This document shows, piece after piece, positions 9,061 to 17,377 of a stretch of DNA of 64,000 bases. The position numbers and the translations under genes were made by a program. The stretch lies in assembly GCA_021799435.1 (NCBI GenBank), contig JAJZAN010000005.1, positions 1 to 64,000 on the forward strand. The letters are read 5' to 3'. Under the pieces are notes generated by a model that was not told the DNA's origin, made no database searches, and was given only the letters and a program-made list of their open reading frames with translations. Numbering within the stretch: the stretch's first letter is position 1; each line of letters begins with the position of its first letter. The stretch is from Bacillota bacterium. Its GTDB lineage: Bacteria > Bacillota > Sulfobacillia > Sulfobacillales > Sulfobacillaceae.

Positions 9061-9648
9061 TTGTATCCAGTGAGGGAGTTTGAGACCGCACGCCTGTGGC
9101 TGCGACAACCCGTCGAAGCCGACATCCCGAGCCGCCTCGAGATTCCACGCGATCCTGAAGAGAATCGGATGTATGGCGGTGATGGCGCTCCGAAGACATT
9201 TTCGCCCGATGAGGTGCGCGGTCGGCTGTCAGCCTTGGCCGCTCAGAACAGTGATGTGGCCCGCTCCTGGGTAATGGCAGCCAAAGTGTGGCCTGACGGG
9301 CGCGTCGTTTCCCAGCCCGCGGGCCGCTATATCGGACAAATTACCATATTCGACATCGACGCTGATCACCGCAATGCCCGACTTCGCATGGGCATATACG
9401 ACCGCCGCTTTTGGTCACACGGCTATGGGCGGGAAGCGATTCGACGCGTGCTCGAGCACATGTTTGATGACATCGGACTGCACCGCGTCGCTCTGCGCGT
9501 GGCCGCCTACAATGTGCGCGCCATCCGCAGTTATGAGAGCTGTGGGTTCGTGGTGGAAGGACGCGAGCGGGAGTCCATCTGGCTGGACGGTCAGTGGTGG
9601 GACGACCTGTGGATGGGAATTCTGGCTTCCGAGTTGAAGGGCAATTGA
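9061..9648 (+). CDS. GNAT-family N-acetyltransferase (RimJ/RimL-like)
   Basis: The 195-residue protein begins with the RimL-type strand ETARLWLRQPVEAD. Acetyl-CoA binding follows at SHGYGREAIRRVLEHMF, and it ends with NVRAIRSYESCGFVVEGRER, the conserved Asn and aromatic part of the fold. The start is set at TTG 9061 because GGGGGAGG lies about 6 bases upstream; the open frame extends further left but is not protein-like there. It should transfer an acetyl group from acetyl-CoA to an amine such as a protein N-terminus or small molecule. Substrate unknown. Confidence 0.82.
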   Translation: MYPVREFETARLWLRQPVEADIPSRLEIPRDPEENRMYGGDGAPKTFSPDEVRGRLSALAAQNSDVARSWVMAAKVWPDGRVVSQPAGRYIGQITIFDIDADHRNARLRMGIYDRRFWSHGYGREAIRRVLEHMFDDIGLHRVALRVAAYNVRAIRSYESCGFVVEGRERESIWLDGQWWDDLWMGILASELKGN

Positions 9649-9734
9649 CGGTCAGATGACTAGCTTCCGGCCCCTCTTGGCAGGATTTCGTAAAGCTGGG
9701 GGAATTGAAACAGGCCGGCGCCTGGAAAGCAGAT

Positions 9735-10490
9735 ATGCCGAAAGGAATGTATCCTTACATGAGAAACGGATGGGACGATCCGCAAGCGGCCGGCGACTAT
9801 CTCGCTCGTCGTCATAGCTGGGCGGATTACATTGAAGGGCCTGCTGTCCGGTCGGTTTTGCCCGACCTTAGTGGGATGCGGGTACTCGATTTGGGAACCG
9901 GCGGCGGGGAATGGGCGCTGTGGTGCGCCGAAAGCGGGGCTGAGAGTGTGGAGGCGGTCGACCGCTCTCCCGCCATGCTGGCGCACGCCCCTGTACATCC
10001 GCGCATTCGGTGGATCCAAGCGGACATGCAAACGGTGCAGTATCCTGACGCGTGTTTCGATTGTGTTGTGAGCGGTTTGGCTTTTCACTATGTTGAAGAC
10101 TACCCGGGTTTGATGATGCGGATTGCCCGCTGGTTGAAACCCGGAGGGTGTTTAGTCTTTACGGTGGAACATCCGCTCAAATACGCCAATACCCAAGGAA
10201 CTTGGCTGACTGATGAAGATGGCAACACGCTGGCTTGGCCGATAGACTGCTATCTTGATACGGGACCGCGCGTGGAAGAAAGGAACGGTCTCACCTGGAC
10301 AAAATGGCACAGGACCATCGGTGGGTATGTCGAGGGAGTGCTTCTGTCTGGGTTGAAACTAACTGCCTTGCTGGAGCCGGGAGCCAGCGAAGAGGGGTGG
10401 CGCGTGCAGCGGGCCATCGCTGAGGGGAATCGCCGCCGTCCCAACGTGTTGGTGGTACGGGCAGATAAGCCGCACCCGCGAATGGGGTGA
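9735..10490 (+). CDS. Class I SAM-dependent methyltransferase
   Basis: The 251-residue protein has the SAM-binding motif VLDLGTGGGEWALW near residue 48, an acidic ribose-binding residue in VEAVDRSPAML, and motif III-like VVSGLAFHYVEDY. Conserved features of UbiE/COQ5-like small-molecule methyltransferases are present. The ATG at 9735 with GGAAAG 5-6 bases upstream is preferred; a TTG at 9705 is possible. It follows the acetyltransferase by about 90 bases on the same strand. The methyl acceptor cannot be predicted. Confidence 0.85.
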   Translation: MPKGMYPYMRNGWDDPQAAGDYLARRHSWADYIEGPAVRSVLPDLSGMRVLDLGTGGGEWALWCAESGAESVEAVDRSPAMLAHAPVHPRIRWIQADMQTVQYPDACFDCVVSGLAFHYVEDYPGLMMRIARWLKPGGCLVFTVEHPLKYANTQGTWLTDEDGNTLAWPIDCYLDTGPRVEERNGLTWTKWHRTIGGYVEGVLLSGLKLTALLEPGASEEGWRVQRAIAEGNRRRPNVLVVRADKPHPRMG

Positions 10491-10503
10491 TGCCCTCCGC
10501 GCC

Positions 10504-12285
10504 CTAGACTTGCCGCTGGAACGCCGGAAACCGCCACAGGGGCTCGCCGCGAACCACTTTATCCCGTTCAGCCAAGGTGATAACCAGCCCGGTATGCGAG
10601 AACAGCTGTGGAAAGTTGCCGCGCACCGACCCGGTCCATGGATCGACATGCTCACCAAACAACCCGAGAGGAGTGGCCAAGTCAGCGTGCCGGCGAATAA
10701 CACGATCTGCCGCCTCGATGTTTCCCCGCCGCAGCAAGACCCGTGCGTACCAAAATCCCGCCAACATGAATGGGTGGCGGGCTGCACCCAAATCATCCGA
10801 GCGGTACCGATACACGAAGTCATCTTCCAAGAGACTGCTCTCAATGCTGGCCAGGGTGGAAGCAAAGAGTGGATGATTCACCGGCACAAAGTCATAAAGC
10901 GGCAGTGTCAGTAAGGCTGCATCGGTAGTAGGGTCGCCTGGTCGGGGGGCGAACAGCCCGGCCCGGCTTGCTTCGTCCAACAGCACATCGCGAATTCGAT
11001 CAGCGCTCTTCCGCCATCGCTCAGCCCGGTCGTGGGCGCCTCGCCCTTCCGCCAGCCAGCGCAGCGCCTCCAACCCGACCCAATTCATCAGCCGGGAATG
11101 GGTGTGATGGCCGCGGATGGTGCGATATTCCCAGAGCGAGGCATCCTGTTGCGGCCATGTATGCCGCATCCACTCCCCGAGTGCGTCCAGTGCCCACCAA
11201 TAGTGGTCGAGCCAGTCGGGATCGGGGTGAAGTTGTTGCAGGTGGTATACGAGCCACAGCACGCTGCCCGCCAAGTCCAGCTGCAATTGATGTATAGCCC
11301 CGTTGCCAGCCCGGGCCGGCCGCGACTCCGCGTGACCGGACAGCCACATCAGGTCTCGTTCGCCATCTGGCAGCGTGCCGTCAACCCGCAGGAATGGGGC
11401 GGGGAAGACGCGTTCCGTGGGAGACACCGCATCGAGAAGAAACTCCGCAATACGGCGGGCCGCGGTGGTGTCGCCGGCCATGAGCAAAGCCTCGCCGGCG
11501 TAGGCGCTGTCGCGCACCCAGACGTAGCGATAGTCCCACTGCCGGGCCTCGCCCGGAATTTCCGGCAAGGAGGTGGTGGCAGCTGCGATGGGCGCTCCGG
11601 TCGGGCGGTAGGTAAGGCCTTTCATGACCTCGAGACTTTTTTGATACAGGTCCTGGTGTGGACCATGATAGGACCTGTGAGCCGCACGCCAATAGTTCGA
11701 GGTCAGATTCCAGACATGGTCCGGGTCGCCCGGGATGGGCCGGTTCAGCCACCGCACATCCGCCGGCTGCTCGGTGCTCACCCGAAGAACCACGATGGTC
11801 TCTCCCGGTTCAATGATCCATTGATCGATGCGGTCGGTGGGTCGATGCGGGCCATGAAACATGAGTTGTGCGATCTCGGGGCCGTGCGGGTTTTGATAGC
11901 GCATCCCGTGGCCCATGGGGTAATAGGCAGGCCGCACAGCTCCATAGCCGAATGATGGACGGCAGGTCAGCCGCAAAGGAACCTCCGTGGTGCAGCTCAG
12001 CCATACGGCCGTGCGCCCTACGCTCATCCAAGTTCGAACCGCCGCGGCTCCTTGCTCGGTCAGAAACTGGGTTTCCAAGCACAAGCCATCCGGCAGATAA
12101 CGTTGAGACACCGAGGTGAATTGGTCTGGCTCCAGGCTCAAATAACCGCCGCTGTGTCTATCCAAAAGGCGTCCGAAGATGGTAGGGCCATCGAAGCGCG
12201 GCACCGGAAGCCAGTCAATGGCGCCCGTCGGTCCTGCCAGAAGCGCTGTCATTCCGTTGGCCAACAATGCGTAGAAGGGCTTCAT
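10504..12285 (-). CDS. Glycoside hydrolase family 15 protein (glucoamylase or trehalase)
   Basis: The 593-residue protein has a GH15 beta-sandwich N-terminus (LLANGMTALLAGPTGAIDWL) and an (alpha/alpha)6 catalytic domain with YRYVWVRDSAYAGE at about 250-263, the strongest family signature. No signal peptide is seen, so it should act inside the cell on glucans or trehalose. The ATG at 12285 is preferred over 12357 because AAAGGCG lies about 8 bases upstream and family homology starts there. GH15 proteins of this architecture include acid-tolerant trehalases as well as glucoamylases, and I cannot separate the two here. Confidence 0.9.
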   Translation of the reverse strand: MKPFYALLANGMTALLAGPTGAIDWLPVPRFDGPTIFGRLLDRHSGGYLSLEPDQFTSVSQRYLPDGLCLETQFLTEQGAAAVRTWMSVGRTAVWLSCTTEVPLRLTCRPSFGYGAVRPAYYPMGHGMRYQNPHGPEIAQLMFHGPHRPTDRIDQWIIEPGETIVVLRVSTEQPADVRWLNRPIPGDPDHVWNLTSNYWRAAHRSYHGPHQDLYQKSLEVMKGLTYRPTGAPIAAATTSLPEIPGEARQWDYRYVWVRDSAYAGEALLMAGDTTAARRIAEFLLDAVSPTERVFPAPFLRVDGTLPDGERDLMWLSGHAESRPARAGNGAIHQLQLDLAGSVLWLVYHLQQLHPDPDWLDHYWWALDALGEWMRHTWPQQDASLWEYRTIRGHHTHSRLMNWVGLEALRWLAEGRGAHDRAERWRKSADRIRDVLLDEASRAGLFAPRPGDPTTDAALLTLPLYDFVPVNHPLFASTLASIESSLLEDDFVYRYRSDDLGAARHPFMLAGFWYARVLLRRGNIEAADRVIRRHADLATPLGLFGEHVDPWTGSVRGNFPQLFSHTGLVITLAERDKVVRGEPLWRFPAFQRQV

Positions 12286-12402
12286 GAATTCACGCCTTTG
12301 TCTCGTGGTTCTGTCATGCGTTCCTCCAGGGTATGTCAGAGCCGGGGAATCTGTCAAAGGATGGGGTTACGGCCGTGCTAGTCTTCACCAGGCGAGAACT
12401 TT

Positions 12403-12813
12403 TCATGAAGGTTCGATGGGAGGGAGTTGCGGAGGGTCCCCCGGCCACACCACCGTCACCACCCAGCGCAGCGCTGACGTCCGGCAGTCAAGCGGCCGGG
12501 GACTTCTGGGACCGTCCTCGTCGAGTACGACCCAGCCGGGCCGTGGGGGAATTCCGAGCGCTCGATGGCTCAGTGCGTGAAGGCGCCGGGATAGTTCTTG
12601 CCGAGTGGCTTGAAGAGCCGTTTGGCGAATCTGGGACAGTTCTTCCGCGACTGATTCGGCCAGAGCCAGATCGTCAGGCCCTCGCCATATGCGAACTTCG
12701 CCCGTGTGCGGTGGTCCGGCTTCTGCTGGGGCCCAAAAGTCCAGTGCGGTCTGGACGGCTTCGGTGGCTGTATCCGCCTCCCGGGCTGTCACCACCCAGC
12801 GTTGCTCCCACAT
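12403..12813 (-). CDS. Hypothetical protein, 136 residues
   Basis: GAGGAGGG lies about 8 bases before the ATG at 12813, and the product looks real: an antiparallel-like start (MWEQRWVVTAREADT), a central amphipathic helix (SQIRQTALQATRQELSRRLH) and a strand-rich tail (RWVVTVVWPG). No family was recognised. It begins just downstream of the terminator of the zinc-ribbon gene on the same strand, so it should have its own promoter. Confidence 0.6.
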   Translation of the reverse strand: MWEQRWVVTAREADTATEAVQTALDFWAPAEAGPPHTGEVRIWRGPDDLALAESVAEELSQIRQTALQATRQELSRRLHALSHRALGIPPRPGWVVLDEDGPRSPRPLDCRTSALRWVVTVVWPGDPPQLPPIEPS

Positions 12814-12854
12814 CGGCCATCCCTCCTCTGCGCCTGGTCCCATTGTAGCAGACA

Positions 12855-12884
12855 GAAAAACAGCCCTGATCTGGTCAGGGCTGT
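12855..12884 (-). terminator. Rho-independent terminator of the zinc-ribbon gene
   Basis: On the minus strand ACAGCCCTGA, a 5-base loop and TCAGGGCTGT form a perfect 10-bp stem (12860-12869 with 12875-12884), followed by a run of five T. It starts 3 bases after the stop of the upstream gene. Confidence 0.9.
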
Positions 12885-12886
12885 GA

Positions 12887-13060
12887 TTAGCGGGCTTCCA
12901 AAGTGCGGCCTCCGGTTTGGCTCCATGAAAATTTGACGGTCTGGTCATAGCATTCAGGACAGAGACGCGCTTGTCCGGTTTCCAACACATCGCGAGAGGT
13001 CAGGGGTTCATCGCACAATTGGCAAAAACCAACGGATTCGTAGGCGAGAGCATGTCGCAT
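12887..13060 (-). CDS. Small zinc-ribbon protein, 57 residues
   Basis: The protein has two CxxC pairs, CQLCDEP (from about residue 13) and CPECYD (about 35), spaced as in a single zinc-ribbon knuckle. The ATG at 13060 has GAGGTGA 5-6 bases upstream. The gene is a complete single-gene unit with its own sigma-A-type promoter (13104-13132) and strong terminator. Proteins of this size and pattern are common in Firmicutes with no known function; nucleic-acid or protein binding is only a guess. Confidence 0.75.
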   Translation of the reverse strand: MRHALAYESVGFCQLCDEPLTSRDVLETGQARLCPECYDQTVKFSWSQTGGRTLEAR

Positions 13061-13103
13061 AGATTTCACCTCACTTTTCGGAATTCTTCTATTTGATGCT
13101 TAT

Positions 13104-13132
13104 ATTGTAACAGATGAATTTGGGAATGTGAA
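13104..13132 (-). promoter_or_regulatory. Sigma-A-type promoter for the zinc-ribbon gene
   Basis: On the minus strand TTCACA (13132-13127), a 17-base spacer and TACAAT (13109-13104) match the -35/-10 consensus in 5 of 6 positions each. The -10 box is about 44 bases before the ATG at 13060. Confidence 0.75.
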
Positions 13133-13250
13133 CACTATCACAAACAATTTTGGGATTAATTTTCGGGAATGGGGAAAAGTCCGCGGTCTTGCCATTCTTG
13201 ACCAAGTTGGGTAGGGTGATCGGGGAGTATATATGGAAGGGGAGCCAATC

Positions 13251-14039
13251 ATGGGGTTATTGGTCAGCAAGAAGGCCTTGGTGACCGGCAGTTCTCGGGG
13301 GATTGGCCGTGCCGCTGCCATGGCCTTCGCCAAGGCGGGCGCCGATGTAGCCGTGCATTATCGCCGGCAGCAGGACCAGGCCGAGTCGGTGGCCGAAGAA
13401 ATCCGCGCCTTGGGGCGGGAAGCGGTGGTCATTCAAGCGGAACTGGAGGATCCCGCCGAGGTTAATCGGTTGTTCGACGAGATTGGGGACAAGTGGGGCG
13501 GGTTGGACATCTTTATGGCGAACGCCGCAGCATCGGCCTTTAAGCCCGTGATGGAACTCAAGGCGCACCATTTGGAGCGAACCTATCGTCTGTTGGTCGG
13601 CAATTTCGTGTTGTCGGTGCAGCGGGCAGTGCCGTTAATGGAAGGACGCGACGGCCGCATTATCACGCTGTCGGGTCATGGTACGCATTTCACCTTGCCG
13701 CGCTATGGCAATATTGCCTCGGCTAAGGCGGCTCTCGAGAGCCTGACTCGCTATTTGGCGGCCGAATTGGGTCCCAAACATATCACGGTTAACGCTATTG
13801 CCCCTGGCGTGATCGGAACGGAATCCGAGCAATTTTACATGGGCGAGAAATTAGAGACCTTTGACGCGGCTTGTCGCGCAGCCACACCGTTGGGACGGGT
13901 CGGCGATCCCGAGGATGTGGCGGATGTGGCTGTGTTTCTGGCCAGCGGCTTGGCACGATTTGTGACAGGGCAAACCCTGGTGGTCGACGGCGGCTTGACG
14001 CTGACATCGGGCCCATTCCAACAGGTATTCGGCATTTAG
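13251..14039 (+). CDS. fabL: FabL-type enoyl-ACP reductase (SDR superfamily)
   Basis: The 262-residue SDR has the cofactor loop TGSSRGIG (13-20). Its active site reads YGNIASAK, a tyrosine and lysine separated by six residues, which is the enoyl-ACP reductase spacing rather than the YxxxK of ordinary SDRs. KAALESLTRYLAAELGPK and the C-terminal FVTGQTLVVDGG also resemble FabL. It would reduce enoyl-ACP with NADPH in fatty acid synthesis. AAGGGGAG 6 bases before the ATG at 13251 supports this start; 13233 is a weaker alternative. It lies 26 bases before pdhA, so fatty acid synthesis and acetyl-CoA supply may be co-expressed. Confidence 0.75.
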   Translation: MGLLVSKKALVTGSSRGIGRAAAMAFAKAGADVAVHYRRQQDQAESVAEEIRALGREAVVIQAELEDPAEVNRLFDEIGDKWGGLDIFMANAAASAFKPVMELKAHHLERTYRLLVGNFVLSVQRAVPLMEGRDGRIITLSGHGTHFTLPRYGNIASAKAALESLTRYLAAELGPKHITVNAIAPGVIGTESEQFYMGEKLETFDAACRAATPLGRVGDPEDVADVAVFLASGLARFVTGQTLVVDGGLTLTSGPFQQVFGI

Positions 14040-14065
14040 TGTTACATCCGCGAGGAGGGAATCGA

Positions 14066-15142
14066 ATGGATATCGCGCAAGAATTTCCGATTCGTCAGGT
14101 TATCGACGCCGACGGCCAACTGGTAGGCGACCGGTCCAGCGTGTCTGACGACCAGGTCAAGGACTTCTATCGGTGGCTGGTGACGCTCAGGACATTAGAC
14201 CAACGGGCCTGGAATCTTCAACGGCAGGGCCGTATCGGCACCTACCCACCCTTCAGCGGGCAGGAGGCGGCCCAGGTTGGGGCGGTCGCCGCGCTCCAAA
14301 AAGATGACTGGATTTGCGGCAGCTACCGGGACTGGGCGGCGTTAAGCTATGCGGGTGTTCCGCTCTCCTACCCTCTCCTCAACAGTATGGGACACGCGGT
14401 GGCGGGGCGCATACCGGACGAAATCAACGCCTTGCCAGTGCAGGTGGTGATTGCGGCGCAGACGCTCCACGCGGTAGGTCTGGCCTGGTCGTCGAAGCTG
14501 CAGAATCAGGGACGGGTTGCGCTGACCTTCTTTGGCGATGGCGCCACCTCGCAGGGAGACTTCCACGAATCCTTGAATCTCGCCTCGGTGGTGAAGGCAC
14601 CCGTGGTATTTGTGTGCCAAAACAATCAGTGGGCGATTAGCGTGCCTATCTCGCGCCAAATGAACAGCCAAACGATTGCCCAGCGGGCTGTGGCCTATAA
14701 CATTGAAGGGATTCGCGTGGACGGGAATGACATCCTGGCGGTGTACCAAACGTTGAAGGATGTGGTAGGGCGCGTTCGAGAGGGTCAGGGACCGGTCCTC
14801 ATCGAGGCCGTCACGTACCGTCTGGGGGCCCATACCACCGCAGATGATCCCACTCGCTACCGGCCCAGCGAGGAAGAGCAACGCTTGAGATACGGAGAGC
14901 CGGTTGCCCGCTTGCGCCGTTATCTCCTATCCTCCGGCCTTCTCACGGAAGACGAGAACAAGCAGGTGGAAGAGGAGGCCAAGGCCAGGGTGGAGGAGGC
15001 GGTTCAAGCCGCCGAGACCTTCCCTAAGGGGGCTCCGGAAGACGTGTTCAACCACGTATACGCCGACTTGACACCCCAATTGCAGGCACAGCGGGCGGAA
15101 TTCCAACGGCGTATGCAGCAGGGAGGGACGGCGCGTGGCTAA
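14066..15142 (+). CDS. pdhA: Pyruvate dehydrogenase E1 component, alpha subunit
   Basis: The 358-residue protein is the thiamine-diphosphate-binding half of the heterotetrameric E1 that decarboxylates pyruvate. The TPP motif begins at GDGATSQGDFHE and ends with CQNNQWAIS, matching GDG...NN spacing. The phosphorylation-loop region YRLGAHTTADDPTRYR is conserved as in bacterial E1-alpha. GAGGAGG sits about 7 bases before the ATG at 14066. The stop overlaps the pdhB start by 8 bases. A branched-chain 2-oxoacid dehydrogenase is an alternative, given the sequence similarity of the two families. Confidence 0.9.
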   Translation: MDIAQEFPIRQVIDADGQLVGDRSSVSDDQVKDFYRWLVTLRTLDQRAWNLQRQGRIGTYPPFSGQEAAQVGAVAALQKDDWICGSYRDWAALSYAGVPLSYPLLNSMGHAVAGRIPDEINALPVQVVIAAQTLHAVGLAWSSKLQNQGRVALTFFGDGATSQGDFHESLNLASVVKAPVVFVCQNNQWAISVPISRQMNSQTIAQRAVAYNIEGIRVDGNDILAVYQTLKDVVGRVREGQGPVLIEAVTYRLGAHTTADDPTRYRPSEEEQRLRYGEPVARLRRYLLSSGLLTEDENKQVEEEAKARVEEAVQAAETFPKGAPEDVFNHVYADLTPQLQAQRAEFQRRMQQGGTARG

Positions 15143-16112
15143 CTTGACCATTATTCAAGCCATTAATCAGGCTTTGGCGCAGGCCATGGAGCAGGACCCC
15201 CGGGTGATGGTGCTGGGGGAGGACGTCGGCAAGAACGGCGGGGTGTTTCGTGCCACCGACGGACTCGTGGATCGTTTCGGCGAGCACCGGGTTGTGGATA
15301 CCCCGTTGGCGGAGTCGGCCATCGTGGGAAGTTCCGTGGGCCTGGCCATTGGCGGAATGCGGCCAGTGGCGGAAATTCAGTTCTTTGGATTCATCTATGA
15401 GACCATGGATCAAATTGGCACCCAAGCGTCGCGGATTCGATTTCGGTCTCAAGGACGCTACCATGTGCCGCTCGTCATTCGTGCTCCCTATGGGGGCGGC
15501 GTCCGCACCCCGGAGATTCACTCGGACAGCATCGAAGCCTTCTTTGCCCATTCACCAGGCATTAAGGTGGTCACCCCTAGTACACCATATGACGCCAAGG
15601 GGCTGCTCTTGGCCTCCATTCAAGACCCGGATCCGGTGCTGTTTATCGAACCGATGCGGCTCTACCGCGCCTTTCGGGAGGAAGTGCCGGAAGAATGGTA
15701 CGAAGTGCCGCTCGGCAAGGCCCGCATCGCTCGCGGGGGGAACCAAGTGACCCTGATCGCCTGGGGACCCATGGTTCCCGTGGCCGAAAAGGCTGCGGAA
15801 CAGGCGGCCCAAGGGGGCGTCTCGGTCGAAGTCATCGACCTTCGTACGTTGAGTCCCTTGGACGTGGAGACCATTACGGACAGCGTAGAGAAGACGGGCC
15901 GGGCTGTCGTGGTTCACGAGGCGGTACGGACCGGCGGACTGGGAGCCGAGGTTGCGGCGACCATTCAGGAACGCGCTTTCTTGTCGTTGGAGGCCCCCGT
16001 GATGCGGGTGACCGGGTATGACACCCCGTTTCCCGTACCATCCGTGGAAGACTTGTGGCTTCCTGACACCGGGCGCGTATTGGCGGCCATTCAGGCCGCC
16101 ATGAACTATTAG
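15135..16112 (+). CDS. pdhB: Pyruvate dehydrogenase E1 component, beta subunit
   Basis: The 325-residue protein has the E1-beta hallmarks: the N-terminal LGEDVGKNGGVFRATDGL, FIYETMDQIGTQASRIRF and the C-terminal HEAVRTGGLGAE. It pairs with PdhA to form the E1 active site. Translation starts at a GTG at 15135 inside the end of pdhA, with GGAGGG upstream, so coupling of the two subunits is expected. Confidence 0.92.
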   Translation: MANLTIIQAINQALAQAMEQDPRVMVLGEDVGKNGGVFRATDGLVDRFGEHRVVDTPLAESAIVGSSVGLAIGGMRPVAEIQFFGFIYETMDQIGTQASRIRFRSQGRYHVPLVIRAPYGGGVRTPEIHSDSIEAFFAHSPGIKVVTPSTPYDAKGLLLASIQDPDPVLFIEPMRLYRAFREEVPEEWYEVPLGKARIARGGNQVTLIAWGPMVPVAEKAAEQAAQGGVSVEVIDLRTLSPLDVETITDSVEKTGRAVVVHEAVRTGGLGAEVAATIQERAFLSLEAPVMRVTGYDTPFPVPSVEDLWLPDTGRVLAAIQAAMNY

Positions 16113-16132
16113 CCGCAAAGGGGGACAAACAA

Positions 16133-17377
16133 TTGGCGGCGTATGAGTGGAAACTGCCCGATGTGGGAGAAGGCATTCACGAGGCGGAGATTATGCAGTG
16201 GCTGGTGGCCGAAGGTGACGAGGTCGCGCCCGACCAGCCCATTTTACAGATTCAAACCGACAAGGCGGTCGTCGACATTCCGTCGCCGACGGCGGGTCGG
16301 GTGGCTAAGATCTTAGCGCAGGAGGGTGAGTTAGTTCGGGTCGGCACCGTCGTCATCGTGTTTGACAGTGCAAGCGGCTCATCGGCGGCCGTGGCGCCCG
16401 AGCCCGAACCTGCCGTGTCACCGTCGAGTCCGGCCTTGCCGGTTAGTGCGGAGAAGCAGGTCGCGGGGCGGCGAGCGCTGGCGACCCCTGCGGTGCGAAA
16501 ACTGGCCCGGGAGTTACACGTTGACATTCAACAAGTTCATGGCAGCGGTGAACGGGGAAGGGTTTTGGCCGAGGATGTGCGGGCCTATGCGGCGGGTGAC
16601 AGTCGCCCGAAGCAGGTTCCCGGGCCGTCGGCGGCAACCCCGCGCCCCCGATCCGTCCAACCGCTGGCGGAGGAGATACGAGTTCCGCTGCGTGGAACAC
16701 GGCGTGCCATTGCCGAGCATATGGTGCGGTCTAAGTACACGGCACCCCACGTGACCAACATGGACGAAGTGGAAGTCGAGGCTTTGGTGGCGATGAGGCA
16801 GCAGATGAAGGAGACGGCCGGGGAACAGGGCATCAAGCTGACCTATCTGCCCTTCATTATCAAAGCGGTCATCGCAGCCCTGAAGCAGTTCCCATACCTC
16901 AACTCGTCCCTGGACGATGACACCAAGGAAATCGTTTTGAAACCGTACTACCACATTGGCATTGCAGTCGATGATCCGGACGGTCTGGTGGTTCCGGTCA
17001 TCCGCAACGCCGATCAAAAGAGTCTCCTGGAATTGGCCCGCGAAATCCAGGATTTGACGGATCGGGCCCATGCCCATCGACTGACTCGCGAAGAGCTAGG
17101 CGGGTCGACCTTCACCATCACGAACTTCGGTTCCTTCGGCGGGTTGTTTGCCACGCCGGTCATCAACTATCCCGAGGTGGCCATCTTTGGCACGGGGCGG
17201 ATTCAAAAACGGGCCCTAGTTGTAGGAGAGGACGACCGCATCGTCGCCCGGCAAGTGATGAGTGTCTGCCTGACCTTCGATCACCGGGTGGTCGATGGGG
17301 GAACAGCGGGCCGTTTCACCAATTTGATCATGCGGTATCTGCATCAACCAGCCAACTTGTTTTTGGAGATGAGCTAG
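16133..17377 (+). CDS. pdhC: Dihydrolipoamide acyltransferase (E2)
   Basis: The 414-residue protein has three parts. A single lipoyl domain (1-80) has lipoyl-lysine Lys44 in QTDKAVVD. A peripheral-subunit-binding domain lies at about 120-155 (ATPAVRKLARELHVD, GSGERGRV). The catalytic domain from about 185 has the HRVVDGG active site near the C-terminus. Linkers are Ala/Pro/Ser-rich. It transfers the acetyl group to CoA and scaffolds the complex. Translation probably starts at TTG 16133 with AGGGGG about 7 bases upstream. Confidence 0.92.
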   Translation: MAAYEWKLPDVGEGIHEAEIMQWLVAEGDEVAPDQPILQIQTDKAVVDIPSPTAGRVAKILAQEGELVRVGTVVIVFDSASGSSAAVAPEPEPAVSPSSPALPVSAEKQVAGRRALATPAVRKLARELHVDIQQVHGSGERGRVLAEDVRAYAAGDSRPKQVPGPSAATPRPRSVQPLAEEIRVPLRGTRRAIAEHMVRSKYTAPHVTNMDEVEVEALVAMRQQMKETAGEQGIKLTYLPFIIKAVIAALKQFPYLNSSLDDDTKEIVLKPYYHIGIAVDDPDGLVVPVIRNADQKSLLELAREIQDLTDRAHAHRLTREELGGSTFTITNFGSFGGLFATPVINYPEVAIFGTGRIQKRALVVGEDDRIVARQVMSVCLTFDHRVVDGGTAGRFTNLIMRYLHQPANLFLEMS